From contig CASBQH010000134.1 in the NCBI GenBank assembly GCA_949127695.1, forward strand, positions 1 to 6,248: DNA of 6,248 nucleotides, read 5' to 3'. This DNA comes from Synechococcales cyanobacterium PMM_0073 (GTDB lineage: Bacteria; Cyanobacteriota; Cyanobacteriia; Elainellales; Elainellaceae). The notes beneath the pieces are model-generated. The model had not been told where the DNA came from and made no database searches. It saw only the letters and a program-made list of their open reading frames with translations. Shown here piece by piece: positions 1 through 5,608 of the stretch; positions within the stretch are counted from its first letter, which is position 1; each line of letters starts with the position of its first letter. The translations under genes and the position numbers were made by a program.

Positions 1-710
1 ATGCAGATTTGCTGGTGATTGCCAAGCCCAGCGGACTGCCAGTTTTGCCGGGAGGTGGCTTTTTGGAGCATACGCTGCTGGGTCAACTGGCGCAGCTTTA
101 CCCAACTGAAACGCCGCTGCCGATTCACCGTCTGGGGCGCGGCACTTCGGGACTGATGCTGCTGGCGCGTTCGGCTCAGGCCAGAAGCGGCTTGAGTCAG
201 CAGATGCGGCAGCGGCAGATTCGTAAGGTCTATCGGGCGCTGGTGGGCGCAGGCGACCTGCCGGAGCGCTTCACGGTGCAGCAGCCGATTGGCAAAATCC
301 CTTATCCTGGGTTGGGGCTGCTCTATGCCGCAACGCCAGACGGCCAGTTTGCCCAGAGCGACTGCCGGGTGTTACAGCGCCGAACTGAGGCGACCTTGCT
401 TGAGGTGACGATTCTCACCGGACGACCGCACCAGATTCGGATTCACCTGGCTGCGGTGGGCTATCCGCTGCTGGGCGATCCGCTCTACGGCGCAGGCGGG
501 CTGCCGAAACGGCCTGACGCTGAGCCATTGGCGGTTCCGGGCGACTGCGGCTACTGGCTCCATGCCTACCGACTAGAGTTTCAGCATCCTTGTAGCGCTG
601 AGATGATGCAGTTTATCTCTCCGCCGCCTGCCGAACTTGACGACGCGACTCCAGATTCCAATTCATGTATTACCAGCAGTTCCCGAATCAATTCTCGCCC
701 AAATATCTGA
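1..710 (+). CDS. RluA-family RNA pseudouridine synthase-like protein (5' end outside window)
   Basis: Family role: RluA-type enzymes isomerise uridine to pseudouridine in rRNA or tRNA. The frame is open to the left edge (codons from base 3 read A-D-L-L-V-I-A-K-P), so the N-terminus is missing; the TTG at 9 is internal. Visible family landmarks in order: LVIAKPSGLPV near the start, HRLGRGTSGLMLLA (126-167), RKVYRALV (about 225-248), the C-terminal hallmark GRPHQIRIHLA with GYPLLGDPLYG (about 420-491), and LHAYRLEF, which closes the domain. No S4 domain is visible, but it could lie upstream. The motif-II Asp of HRLDxxTSG, the catalytic nucleophile in characterised members, is Gly (GGG at 135-137). 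The domain proper ends near ISPPPAEL; the last 23 or so residues are a low-complexity tail whose DNA also encodes the start of the next gene. It ends in TGA at 708-710. Family assignment is sure; activity and target RNA are not. Confidence 0.9.
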   Translation, partial: ADLLVIAKPSGLPVLPGGGFLEHTLLGQLAQLYPTETPLPIHRLGRGTSGLMLLARSAQARSGLSQQMRQRQIRKVYRALVGAGDLPERFTVQQPIGKIPYPGLGLLYAATPDGQFAQSDCRVLQRRTEATLLEVTILTGRPHQIRIHLAAVGYPLLGDPLYGAGGLPKRPDAEPLAVPGDCGYWLHAYRLEFQHPCSAEMMQFISPPPAELDDATPDSNSCITSSSRINSRPNI

Positions 711-1306
711 GCAAATTGCAGCAGCAGATTTTGGCTTGTCCTTATTTTGCGGTGAATAACCTCAACCGCGATTTTGTCGGCACGAAAGGCTTTTCGGTCG
801 TGTTTCGGCGCTCGCATTTGGCGGAAGTGGCGCAGCAGTTTCCCTAGTTTCAGCCTTATTTGGAAAAAGCGCTCCAGCCTGACTGCAACGCCTTTTATCT
901 GAATCCGCTGCTGCTTCAGGCTGGCTCGCGGGTTGATCCGCATATCGACCGCTCGCTGCGCTCCTATTGCAAAACGATTGAGCCGCCCGCTATGGTGAGC
1001 GTGCTCTATGTAGCGGTTCCGGCGGATCTAGTCGGCGGCGAGCTGCTGCTGCAATCGCGTCAGCGGCAGGTGGGCAAGCTGCGGCCTCAGCCGAATCTGC
1101 TGGTGCTGTTTCAGGGCGATTTGACCCATTCAATTTGTGCGGTGGCCGGGACGGGGCTGCGGCTGAGCTTAGTCTGTGAGCAGTATCGGCTGGAGGAAGC
1201 TGAGCTGGAGGAAATTCCTGAGCTTACGCTAGAGTCGCGGGCGATTAGGCCGGAGCGCCGCAAACCCAAAAAAGCGAAGAACGCAAATCCCTCGCTTCTG
1301 GTTTAG
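665..1306 (+). pseudogene. 2OG-Fe(II) oxygenase interrupted by one in-frame amber stop
   Basis: The frame is continuous from ATG 665 to TAG 1304-1306 except for a single TAG at 845-847 (codon 61 of 213). Both halves read as one protein: the first ends FRRSHLAEVAQQFP, the second resumes FQPYLEKALQP. Counting through the stop, the second half holds the HxD metal site in DPHIDRS (H93, D95), the distal His in GDLTHSI (H155) and a 2-oxoglutarate-binding Arg in GLRLSLVCEQY (R166), the facial triad plus Arg of 2OG/Fe(II) dioxygenases. The substrate is unknown. In relatives as I remember them codon 61 is Tyr, so one TAC-to-TAG change would explain the break. A truncated protein from ATG 860 would keep all four active-site residues but lose the first 65. 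The start overlaps the upstream gene by 46 bases; no clear Shine-Dalgarno is seen, which suggests coupling. True nonsense mutation and sequencing error cannot be told apart here. Confidence 0.85.
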
Positions 1307-1515
1307 AAATTTACCTTCAGAACCAAGCGCTCCAACAAGGCACAGTGATACTGCATGTCGCCGCACTTAAAAAGCGTGCGCTCCGCTGGCTCAGCAGAGT
1401 TGGCCATCTAACTGACCAAATCTTCTTCCCCTCCTATATATAGCGGTAGCAATTTAAAAACTTTACGCATCTGGGGATTGACTTCTACAAAAATCTCATA
1501 TACTTAAGCGTCCAT
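1303..1515 (-). pseudogene. Small conserved-looking protein frame broken by two in-frame stops
   Basis: I read this on the minus strand from ATG (1513-1515) to TAA (1303-1305), 71 codons, with internal stops TAA at 1504-1506 (codon 4) and TAG at 1408-1410 (codon 36). Apart from these, the frame looks like a compact soluble protein: VYEIFVEVNPQMRKVFKLL near the start, YIGGEEDLVS just before the second stop, and LFKCGDMQYHCALLERL near the C-terminus. The composition is mixed and protein-like, not the Ser/Arg/Pro-rich pattern of a shadow frame. One-base changes would restore it (TAA from CAA or GAA; TAG from TGG or CAG). I do not recognise the family and assign no function. Possible expressed remnants are ATG 1470 to the second stop, or ATG 1407 to the end (34 aa). 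It meets the oxygenase gene tail to tail with a 4-base overlap and starts 31 bases from osmC, divergently, so it fills what would otherwise be an intergenic gap. Chance is possible but unlikely. Confidence 0.55.
1478..1504 (+). promoter_or_regulatory. Candidate sigma-70-type promoter for the OsmC-family gene
   Basis: TTGACT at 1478-1483 (5 of 6 to the -35 consensus) and TATACT at 1499-1504 (5 of 6 to the -10 consensus) are separated by 15 bases, shorter than the ideal 17. The predicted start of transcription near 1511 leaves a leader of roughly 35 bases before ATG 1547. It lies within the broken minus-strand frame. No operator repeat is evident. Confidence 0.45.
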
Positions 1516-1533
1516 TTGCACTACTGGATGATA

Positions 1534-1537
1534 GAGG
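1534..1537 (+). promoter_or_regulatory. Shine-Dalgarno site for the OsmC-family gene
   Basis: GAGG lies 9 bases before ATG 1547 and supports that codon as the start. Confidence 0.6.
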
Positions 1538-1546
1538 CAACCGCAA

Positions 1547-2050
1547 ATGACCGCAGAACATCACTATCGAGCAACGACCATTTGGACAGGCGCAAGTAAA
1601 GGAGCCACCACTTCTTATGAAGCCTATTCGCGTGAATATATTGTGGCCATCGACGGCAAGCTTTGCATTGTCGGTTCCGCCGATCCTTGCTTTCGCGGCA
1701 ATCCGTCGCTGCATAACCCAGAGGATCTGTTAGTTTCGTCACTTTCGGCCTGCCATATGCTGAGCTATCTGGCGCTTTGCGCTCAGTCTGGCATTCGAGT
1801 AGTTTCCTATGTAGACGAAGCCGAAGGGCAGATGACCAATCAGCAAGGCAAAGTCTGCTTTACCGAAGTTGTGCTCAATCCCAGAGTCACAATCGAGCTG
1901 GGCGACAGTCTGGAGAAAGCCCAAAATCTGCACCATGAGGCGCATGAAGTATGCTTTATTGCCAACTCAATGGCCTTTCCGGTTCGGCATCAGCCAACGG
2001 TTTTGGTGGCTGAGGAGGAATATGAGTTTGACCAGATGCGAACTGCCTGA
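1547..2050 (+). CDS. OsmC-family protein (thiol peroxidase-like)
   Basis: OsmC/Ohr proteins are small cytoplasmic dimers that reduce organic hydroperoxides with a pair of cysteines. This 167-residue protein shows the family signatures: NPEDLLVSSLSACHM, with the presumed peroxidatic Cys69 at the start of the long central helix, and EAHEVCFIANS, with the presumed resolving Cys136, followed by FPVRHQPTV. Both catalytic cysteines are in the expected contexts, so activity is likely. The length is slightly above the usual 140 or so, and two further Cys (C40, C48) lie in the N-terminal strand region. The start is supported by GAGG 9 bases upstream. The last 95 bases overlap the 3' end of menE on the opposite strand, leaving no room for a separate terminator. 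An ordinary OsmC, a YhfA-like or an Ohr-like subgroup cannot be settled by eye; the C-terminal CFIANS form fits the cyanobacterial OsmC group best. Confidence 0.9.
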   Translation: MTAEHHYRATTIWTGASKGATTSYEAYSREYIVAIDGKLCIVGSADPCFRGNPSLHNPEDLLVSSLSACHMLSYLALCAQSGIRVVSYVDEAEGQMTNQQGKVCFTEVVLNPRVTIELGDSLEKAQNLHHEAHEVCFIANSMAFPVRHQPTVLVAEEEYEFDQMRTA

Positions 2051-3308
2051 GCTGAGCGAGATTCACTTTTCCCTGCGCGTTGCGGGGAATTTGATCAATA
2101 CTCAGCCAGCGTTTGGGCAGTTTGTAGGCGCTCAAGCAAGGCTTTAACGCCGTTTTTAAGACGGCTGGAGAGGCGCTGCTATTTACACAAACTGCTACCA
2201 CAACTTCTCCCCAGGTCTGATCGGGCATTCCCAAAACGGCGACATCGCCAACTAACCCTGTCGCACGAATTGCGGCTTCAACTTCAGTCGGAAACACATT
2301 CTCGCCGCCAGTAATAATCTTTTGGCTACTACGTCCCACAATATGCAAGCTATTTCGCTGATCAAAATATCCCAAATCATCGGTTTGAAGTTTATTTAAG
2401 CGTTCTAAAACTGGGAAATAACCCAGCATCAAAGACTTTGAGCGCACGATCAGAGCGCCAGTTTCTGCTGCATCTAGCTGGCTAATTTTAATCTGGGCAT
2501 GGGGCAAAACCTGACCGCAGCCCGTTTGCCCTTGCAAAAAATCGGCAGGCTTCAGCGTCGCAACTTGAGCGGCTGTTTCGGTCATGCCGTAAGTAGGAGC
2601 CAGCGGGATTTTTTGCGCTCTAGCTTGATTCAACAGTTCTGGCCAAGCGGGTGCGCCACCCAAAAACACAGTCCGAAATCGGCTGAGTTGCTCTGCTGCG
2701 GGCATGAGTCGCTGAAGCTGCGTCGGCACTAGCGATAGAAAATATTGCGCTGGCTCAAACTGCGTTAGCTGTTGAATCGACAGCAACGCTAAATTGCCGC
2801 CTGTGGTGAGTGAGCGCAAAGCCTGCATTAAACCGCTGACGTGATAAAGCGGCAGCAGGCAGCAGGAGTGAATCTGCTCGACCTGAAAATAAGCCTGAAA
2901 GCCTTCTACAGCAGCCATCAGCGTCTGCCAAGTATGCACCGCAAAGCGAATTTGGCCTGAAGAACCGCCTGTTGGAATCATGATCCAACCCGGCTGAGCC
3001 TGAGATTTATGCTGCGACTGAGGCACCGGGCTTTTGCCCCAGACCAAATCGGGACAGGCCAATTCAACGACCTGCTGCCATTCAGCTACAGCCCAGTTGG
3101 GATTGCAGAGAAACAGCGGACAGCCCAGCTCACAGGCGGCAATCAAGCCTGCCAAAAAAGCAATTGGCTCAGTTTCGGCTAGGCAAATATTTGGCGGTGA
3201 TTTGAACTGCGACAGCTCAGCTAATCGCTGCTGCGTCAGTGCCAGCAACTCAGCGTGACCTATGAACCAATCGGCGTGGCAATTTTGGAGCGCTGTGAAA
3301 GGTGTCAT
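1956..3308 (-). CDS. menE: o-succinylbenzoate-CoA ligase (MenE)
   Basis: MenE is an acyl-adenylate-forming enzyme that activates o-succinylbenzoate with ATP and CoA, in cyanobacteria on the way to phylloquinone for photosystem I. From ATG 3308 (450 aa) it shows the P-loop-like A3 motif TGGSSGQIRFAVHTW (about residues 113-127, with the two Gly-Ser pairs in place of the TSGTTG of other ANL enzymes), PTYGMTE (about 238-244), the ATP-ribose Asp in TDDLGYF, the hinge region GRSSQKIITGGENVFP, and the catalytic Lys in NAQGKVN (about K414). A TTG at 3326 would add six residues; ATG is preferred, though no good Shine-Dalgarno precedes either. Family members normally end soon after the GKVN motif; here about 30 more proline-rich residues follow, encoded opposite the 3' end of osmC, to TAA at 1956-1958. 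It is separated from menC by a gene on the other strand. Confidence 0.93.
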   Translation of the reverse strand: MTPFTALQNCHADWFIGHAELLALTQQRLAELSQFKSPPNICLAETEPIAFLAGLIAACELGCPLFLCNPNWAVAEWQQVVELACPDLVWGKSPVPQSQHKSQAQPGWIMIPTGGSSGQIRFAVHTWQTLMAAVEGFQAYFQVEQIHSCCLLPLYHVSGLMQALRSLTTGGNLALLSIQQLTQFEPAQYFLSLVPTQLQRLMPAAEQLSRFRTVFLGGAPAWPELLNQARAQKIPLAPTYGMTETAAQVATLKPADFLQGQTGCGQVLPHAQIKISQLDAAETGALIVRSKSLMLGYFPVLERLNKLQTDDLGYFDQRNSLHIVGRSSQKIITGGENVFPTEVEAAIRATGLVGDVAVLGMPDQTWGEVVVAVCVNSSASPAVLKTALKPCLSAYKLPKRWLSIDQIPRNAQGKVNLAQLRQFASGQTHIPPQPPKPLADAEPERPLSWQ

Positions 3309-3388
3309 CAAGCGGAGCTGCGTCAAGGCTTCTATCGTCTCAGATCCAGGGACGCTCTACAACCCGCGCTAAGATTGGGCTAAGCAGC

Positions 3389-3393
3389 AGGAG
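3389..3393 (+). promoter_or_regulatory. Shine-Dalgarno site for the aspartic protease gene
   Basis: AGGAG ends 5 bases before ATG 3399, a strong site that fixes the start. The 90 bases between the menE ATG and this ATG hold no convincing promoter; TAAGAT at 3370-3375 is a weak -10-like hexamer without a -35 partner. Confidence 0.6.
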
Positions 3394-3398
3394 AGAAC

Positions 3399-3833
3399 AT
3401 GGGGTTAACCTACGCAGAAATTGAGCTAATCAATAGCGTTGATTTGGAGCTAGTGCGGCGCGGTCTGATGACGGACGATCAGGTGCGCCGAGTCAGCGTG
3501 ACGGCGTTGGTAGACAGCGGCGCAACCCTGATGTCAATTCCGCCTTCGGTACGCGAGCAGTTGGGGCTGTCGATTTTGGGCGAGGGAGACGCCGAACTCG
3601 CAGATGGCTCGGTAGTTTCGTTTGATTTGGCGGGGCCAATTGAAATTCGCTTTGCCAATCGACGAGCAGTAGTCGAGGCGCTGGTTTCATCTCAAGAAAC
3701 CGAAGTGCTGATTGGCGTGATTCCGCTAGAAGCAATGGATCTGCTGATCGATCCAAAAATGCAGCGGCTAGTGGTCAATCCCAAAAGCCCCGATCGCGCC
3801 CGCTTCATGCTGAAGGGATTCCATCGGGTTTAG
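3399..3833 (+). CDS. Clan AA (retropepsin-like) aspartic protease, AF_0612-type
   Basis: This 144-residue protein has the single-domain retropepsin pattern: the catalytic motif ALVDSGATLMSI (Asp39), a beta-rich middle with ADGS (about 68-71) where the flap is expected, and the hydrophobic-hydrophobic-Gly element EVLIGVIPLEAMDLLID (about 102-118). The N-terminus MGLTYAEIELINSVDLELV is typical of the family named after AF_0612, found in archaea and cyanobacteria. Such proteins would act as homodimers, each giving one DSGA loop. Substrates are not known and peptidase activity has rarely been tested. No signal peptide or membrane segment is visible. The gene sits between menC and menE on the opposite strand, diverging from menE and converging on menC, with its last 66 bases overlapping menC. 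The tail KSPDRARFMLKGFHRV lies beyond the fold core. Family assignment is firm; biological role is unknown. Confidence 0.85.
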   Translation: MGLTYAEIELINSVDLELVRRGLMTDDQVRRVSVTALVDSGATLMSIPPSVREQLGLSILGEGDAELADGSVVSFDLAGPIEIRFANRRAVVEALVSSQETEVLIGVIPLEAMDLLIDPKMQRLVVNPKSPDRARFMLKGFHRV

Positions 3834-4847
3834 TCGCTGCCAAATCTGCTCAGGACTATATCGCTCCCAGCCGTCAGTAAACCAGTGATCAATTCCAAAG
3901 CCGACAGCCCGATCGACAGCAGGCAGCGCTTTGATTAAGCAATTCTCGATATACTGCCGCGCTACGTTGGTTTCAAACACTGACGACCAGACTAAATCCA
4001 GCGCCTGAGCTTGGCAGAATTCTCGCAGTGCAACAGGCGAGCCAGCCAGCGGCGCTTTGGTCACATACAAACCGCGCCAGCCCTGAGCATGACAGGCTTT
4101 CAGCTGCGCCAGACTCGTCACCGATTCATCTAGCGCAATTGGCGTACTATAGCGCTGACTCAGCTTTAGCATCAGCGCCAGTTCATCAGGCGGCAGCGGC
4201 TGCTCCAAAAACTCAATGCCATAGCCGTCGCAGAGTTGCAGCCAGCTACAGGCATTCTGCCAGCTTAGCCCGCCGTTTGCATCGAGCCGTAGCTTTGCTC
4301 CAGCAGGCAGCAGGCCAACTAGCTCCTCAAAAACTGCTAGCTCTTGCTGAATGGGAGCCACGCCAATTTTCCATTTGTAGGTGCGGGGCTGGTTGCTGAA
4401 TAGTAATGGACTGTTAAGTGCTGCTTTGCCAGTGGGGAGCAAGATGCTGGCGGGAAGAGATCCCCCTAAATCCCCCTTAAAAAGGGGGACTTCAGAACAG
4501 AGAGAAGCTCCACACTCGGTTCGGTTCCCCCCTTCTTTAAGGGGGGCTAGGGGGGATCTCTGCGCCGTTTCCCAAGCTGCCTCCAGCCCAAACTGACAAG
4601 CGGGATGCGTCGCCGGAACCTGCTGAATTTCGGTTCGCGTGATTTGTTCTGGGAGTGCCTGACAAAAGGCCAGCGCTGATGCGTAGCTTTCTGTGCCAAA
4701 GGCGGCGATCGGCACGACTTCGCCCCAGCTAATGCCTGCTTCAGATTCGAGCCGCAAAATTAAACCCCGCCGCACCGACCAGCTACCGTGGTGGGTTTGC
4801 AGCGGCGTTTTGAACGGGCGGGCGTAGGCGCGAACATCGAGTCTCAC
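3768..4847 (-). CDS. menC: o-succinylbenzoate synthase (MenC) with inserted repeat peptide
   Basis: MenC dehydrates SHCHC to o-succinylbenzoate, the substrate of MenE, and belongs to the enolase superfamily. The 359-residue frame starts at GTG 4847, 5 bases after the DUF3318 stop; no Shine-Dalgarno is obvious, suggesting translational coupling. Visible catalytic set: KWKIG (K158, K160, the KxK acid/base), metal ligands in LDANG (D189), FLEQP (E215) and LDES (D240), and VTKAPLAGS (K264, second acid/base Lys). The capping domain spans about residues 1-95 and the barrel follows LLPTGKAAL. Residues about 96-131 are not family sequence: they are a translated palindromic repeat, and removing them gives about 324 residues, the usual length. 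All active-site residues are intact and the frame is kept, so the enzyme is probably functional. The final 21 residues are encoded opposite the 3' end of the aspartic protease gene, beyond the conserved SPEQIWQRL end. It stops at TAG 3768-3770. Confidence 0.93.
   Translation of the reverse strand: MRLDVRAYARPFKTPLQTHHGSWSVRRGLILRLESEAGISWGEVVPIAAFGTESYASALAFCQALPEQITRTEIQQVPATHPACQFGLEAAWETAQRSPLAPLKEGGNRTECGASLCSEVPLFKGDLGGSLPASILLPTGKAALNSPLLFSNQPRTYKWKIGVAPIQQELAVFEELVGLLPAGAKLRLDANGGLSWQNACSWLQLCDGYGIEFLEQPLPPDELALMLKLSQRYSTPIALDESVTSLAQLKACHAQGWRGLYVTKAPLAGSPVALREFCQAQALDLVWSSVFETNVARQYIENCLIKALPAVDRAVGFGIDHWFTDGWERYSPEQIWQRLNPMESLQHEAGAIGAFGIDH
4456..4561. repeat. Palindromic repeat inserted in frame within menC
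   Basis: The ends are a perfect 11-base inverted pair, AGAGATCCCCC (4456-4466) and GGGGGATCTCT (4551-4561). Each arm holds its own hairpin: CCCCCTT-AAA-AAGGGGG (4472-4488) and CCCCCCTT-CTTT-AAGGGGGG (4527-4546). Together the arms form an imperfect terminal inverted repeat of about 33 bases around a centre of about 38 bases (4489-4526). Similar C-run/G-run elements are, from memory, frequent in cyanobacterial genomes and often classed as MITE-like or REP-like. No target duplication is clear. Translated on the menC strand it gives SPLAPLKEGG from one arm and PLFKGDLGGS from the other. Only one copy is in this window. In menC mRNA it could form a strong structure. Confidence 0.85.
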
Positions 4848-4852
4848 GCAGC

Positions 4853-5494
4853 TTACAGCATATCTGAACGTTCGGCTTTCACCTGGGCTTTGGCTTTAGC
4901 GGCGCTCTTCTTCAGCGCATCCAGCCGCGCCTCATAGCGCTTGCGCTGCTTTTTCTTAGCCGACTGTTCAATCATAATTTTCAACACGCTGCCGAGGCTC
5001 TTGTAGGCGTTGGGCAGCGTATAGCCAAACCGCGTGGCTAGCGCAATCGCCTTTTCGTCTGCGTCGATCGACTCGCGCAGGGTTTTTTCGCCCGCATTGC
5101 GCTGGTAGAGCCGCCAGCCGGATACGCCGCAGAGAATCATGGCCAAAATTAGCAGCAGGCCATCCTGCACCCAGAGTTCGCCCACTGCGCCGCCCAAGCC
5201 AATTGCCAAGGCCGCCATTTCCCAGCCGTCGCGCGGGATGGTGTCTTGCTGGATGCGCGCCACCTCATGCCAAAACATCAGGTTACGCTGATCGAGCGCC
5301 AGGGCGTCCCACTTGGCCAAGTCCACCTGCACTTCTACCTGGTCGCGGCCAATTTCTTCGCAAGTGATCAGCGGCGGATTGACGGCGGTGGAAGCTTCAA
5401 TCGTCACCCAGCTTTTGAGTTCGGGTGGCAGCAGGCTCTTGAGTCGTCTCAGCTCGCTCAAATCGGCTCTGGCAGTCGTGGCGTATGAAGTCAT
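4853..5494 (-). CDS. DUF3318 family membrane protein
   Basis: A 213-residue protein that I recognise as the cyanobacterial DUF3318 family; function unknown. In order: a polar N-terminus with a short helix (LSELRRLKSLLPPEL), a conserved soluble block containing GRDQVEVQVDLAKWDAL and QRNLMFWHEVARIQ (about 49-82), two adjacent hydrophobic segments (about 91-108 and 111-130) that probably form a membrane hairpin, then a conserved block (about 145-170, ALATRFGYTLPNAYKSLGS) and a Lys/Arg/Ala-rich, probably helical tail (about 178-206). There is no signal peptide, so both ends should be on the cytoplasmic side if the hairpin inserts. ATG 5494 is the natural start, although only a weak AGGG lies upstream. 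The TAA at 4853-4855 is 5 bases from the menC GTG, so the two genes are very likely cotranscribed. The link to phylloquinone synthesis is positional only. Confidence 0.88.
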   Translation of the reverse strand: MTSYATTARADLSELRRLKSLLPPELKSWVTIEASTAVNPPLITCEEIGRDQVEVQVDLAKWDALALDQRNLMFWHEVARIQQDTIPRDGWEMAALAIGLGGAVGELWVQDGLLLILAMILCGVSGWRLYQRNAGEKTLRESIDADEKAIALATRFGYTLPNAYKSLGSVLKIMIEQSAKKKQRKRYEARLDALKKSAAKAKAQVKAERSDML

Positions 5495-5535
5495 GGGCTT
5501 AACCCTAAGCGAATCATGATGAATAAACTTGAGTC

Positions 5536-5555
5536 AGGGTGCATCAGAGCGCCCT
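5536..5555. other. Short hairpin in the leader of the DUF3318 gene
   Basis: AGGGTGC (5536-5542) and GCGCCCT (5549-5555) form a 7-base stem with one wobble pair and a 6-base loop. It lies between the candidate -10 box and the DUF3318 start. No T-run follows on either strand, so I do not call it a terminator. Its role is unknown. Confidence 0.3.
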
Positions 5556-5564
5556 TGTTCATTG

Positions 5565-5570
5565 ATTATA
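5565..5570 (-). promoter_or_regulatory. Candidate -10 box for the DUF3318-menC transcript
   Basis: On the minus strand bases 5570-5565 read TATAAT, a perfect -10 hexamer, about 70 bases before ATG 5494 and in the 114-base gap after the NurA gene. No good -35 is found 16-18 bases upstream, as in cyanobacterial type-II promoters that depend on activators. This is the only visible promoter for the menC-containing series. Confidence 0.45.
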
Positions 5571-5608
5571 AGATGACTGTTCGGGATCGACATCAGGCGG
5601 CATCAACC

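Noticed and set aside
845..847. Programmed amber readthrough or recoding of the oxygenase
   Set aside because: No recoding structure is evident, TAG is a normal terminator for several genes here, and the site matches a one-base change from a Tyr codon.
2150..2166. GCCGT/ACGGC hairpin downstream of osmC as its terminator
   Set aside because: It is inside menE coding sequence and no T-run follows on the plus strand; the stem is only 5 bases.
3785..3800. HIP1 octamer GCGATCGC, common in many cyanobacteria
   Set aside because: Only near matches are seen (here and near 4706); no exact octamer was found by eye.
4472..4488. C-run/G-run hairpin as an intrinsic terminator inside menC
   Set aside because: No U-tract follows on either strand, the frame continues through it, and its pairing with the second arm fits a repeat element better.
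4381..4596. 71-residue plus-strand frame across the repeat in menC
   Set aside because: It is antisense to menC, has no ribosome site, and its protein-like peptides come from the symmetry of the palindrome.
5255..5275. HEVAR in DUF3318 as a zinc metalloprotease HExxH motif
   Set aside because: The second His is absent and nothing else resembles a peptidase fold.
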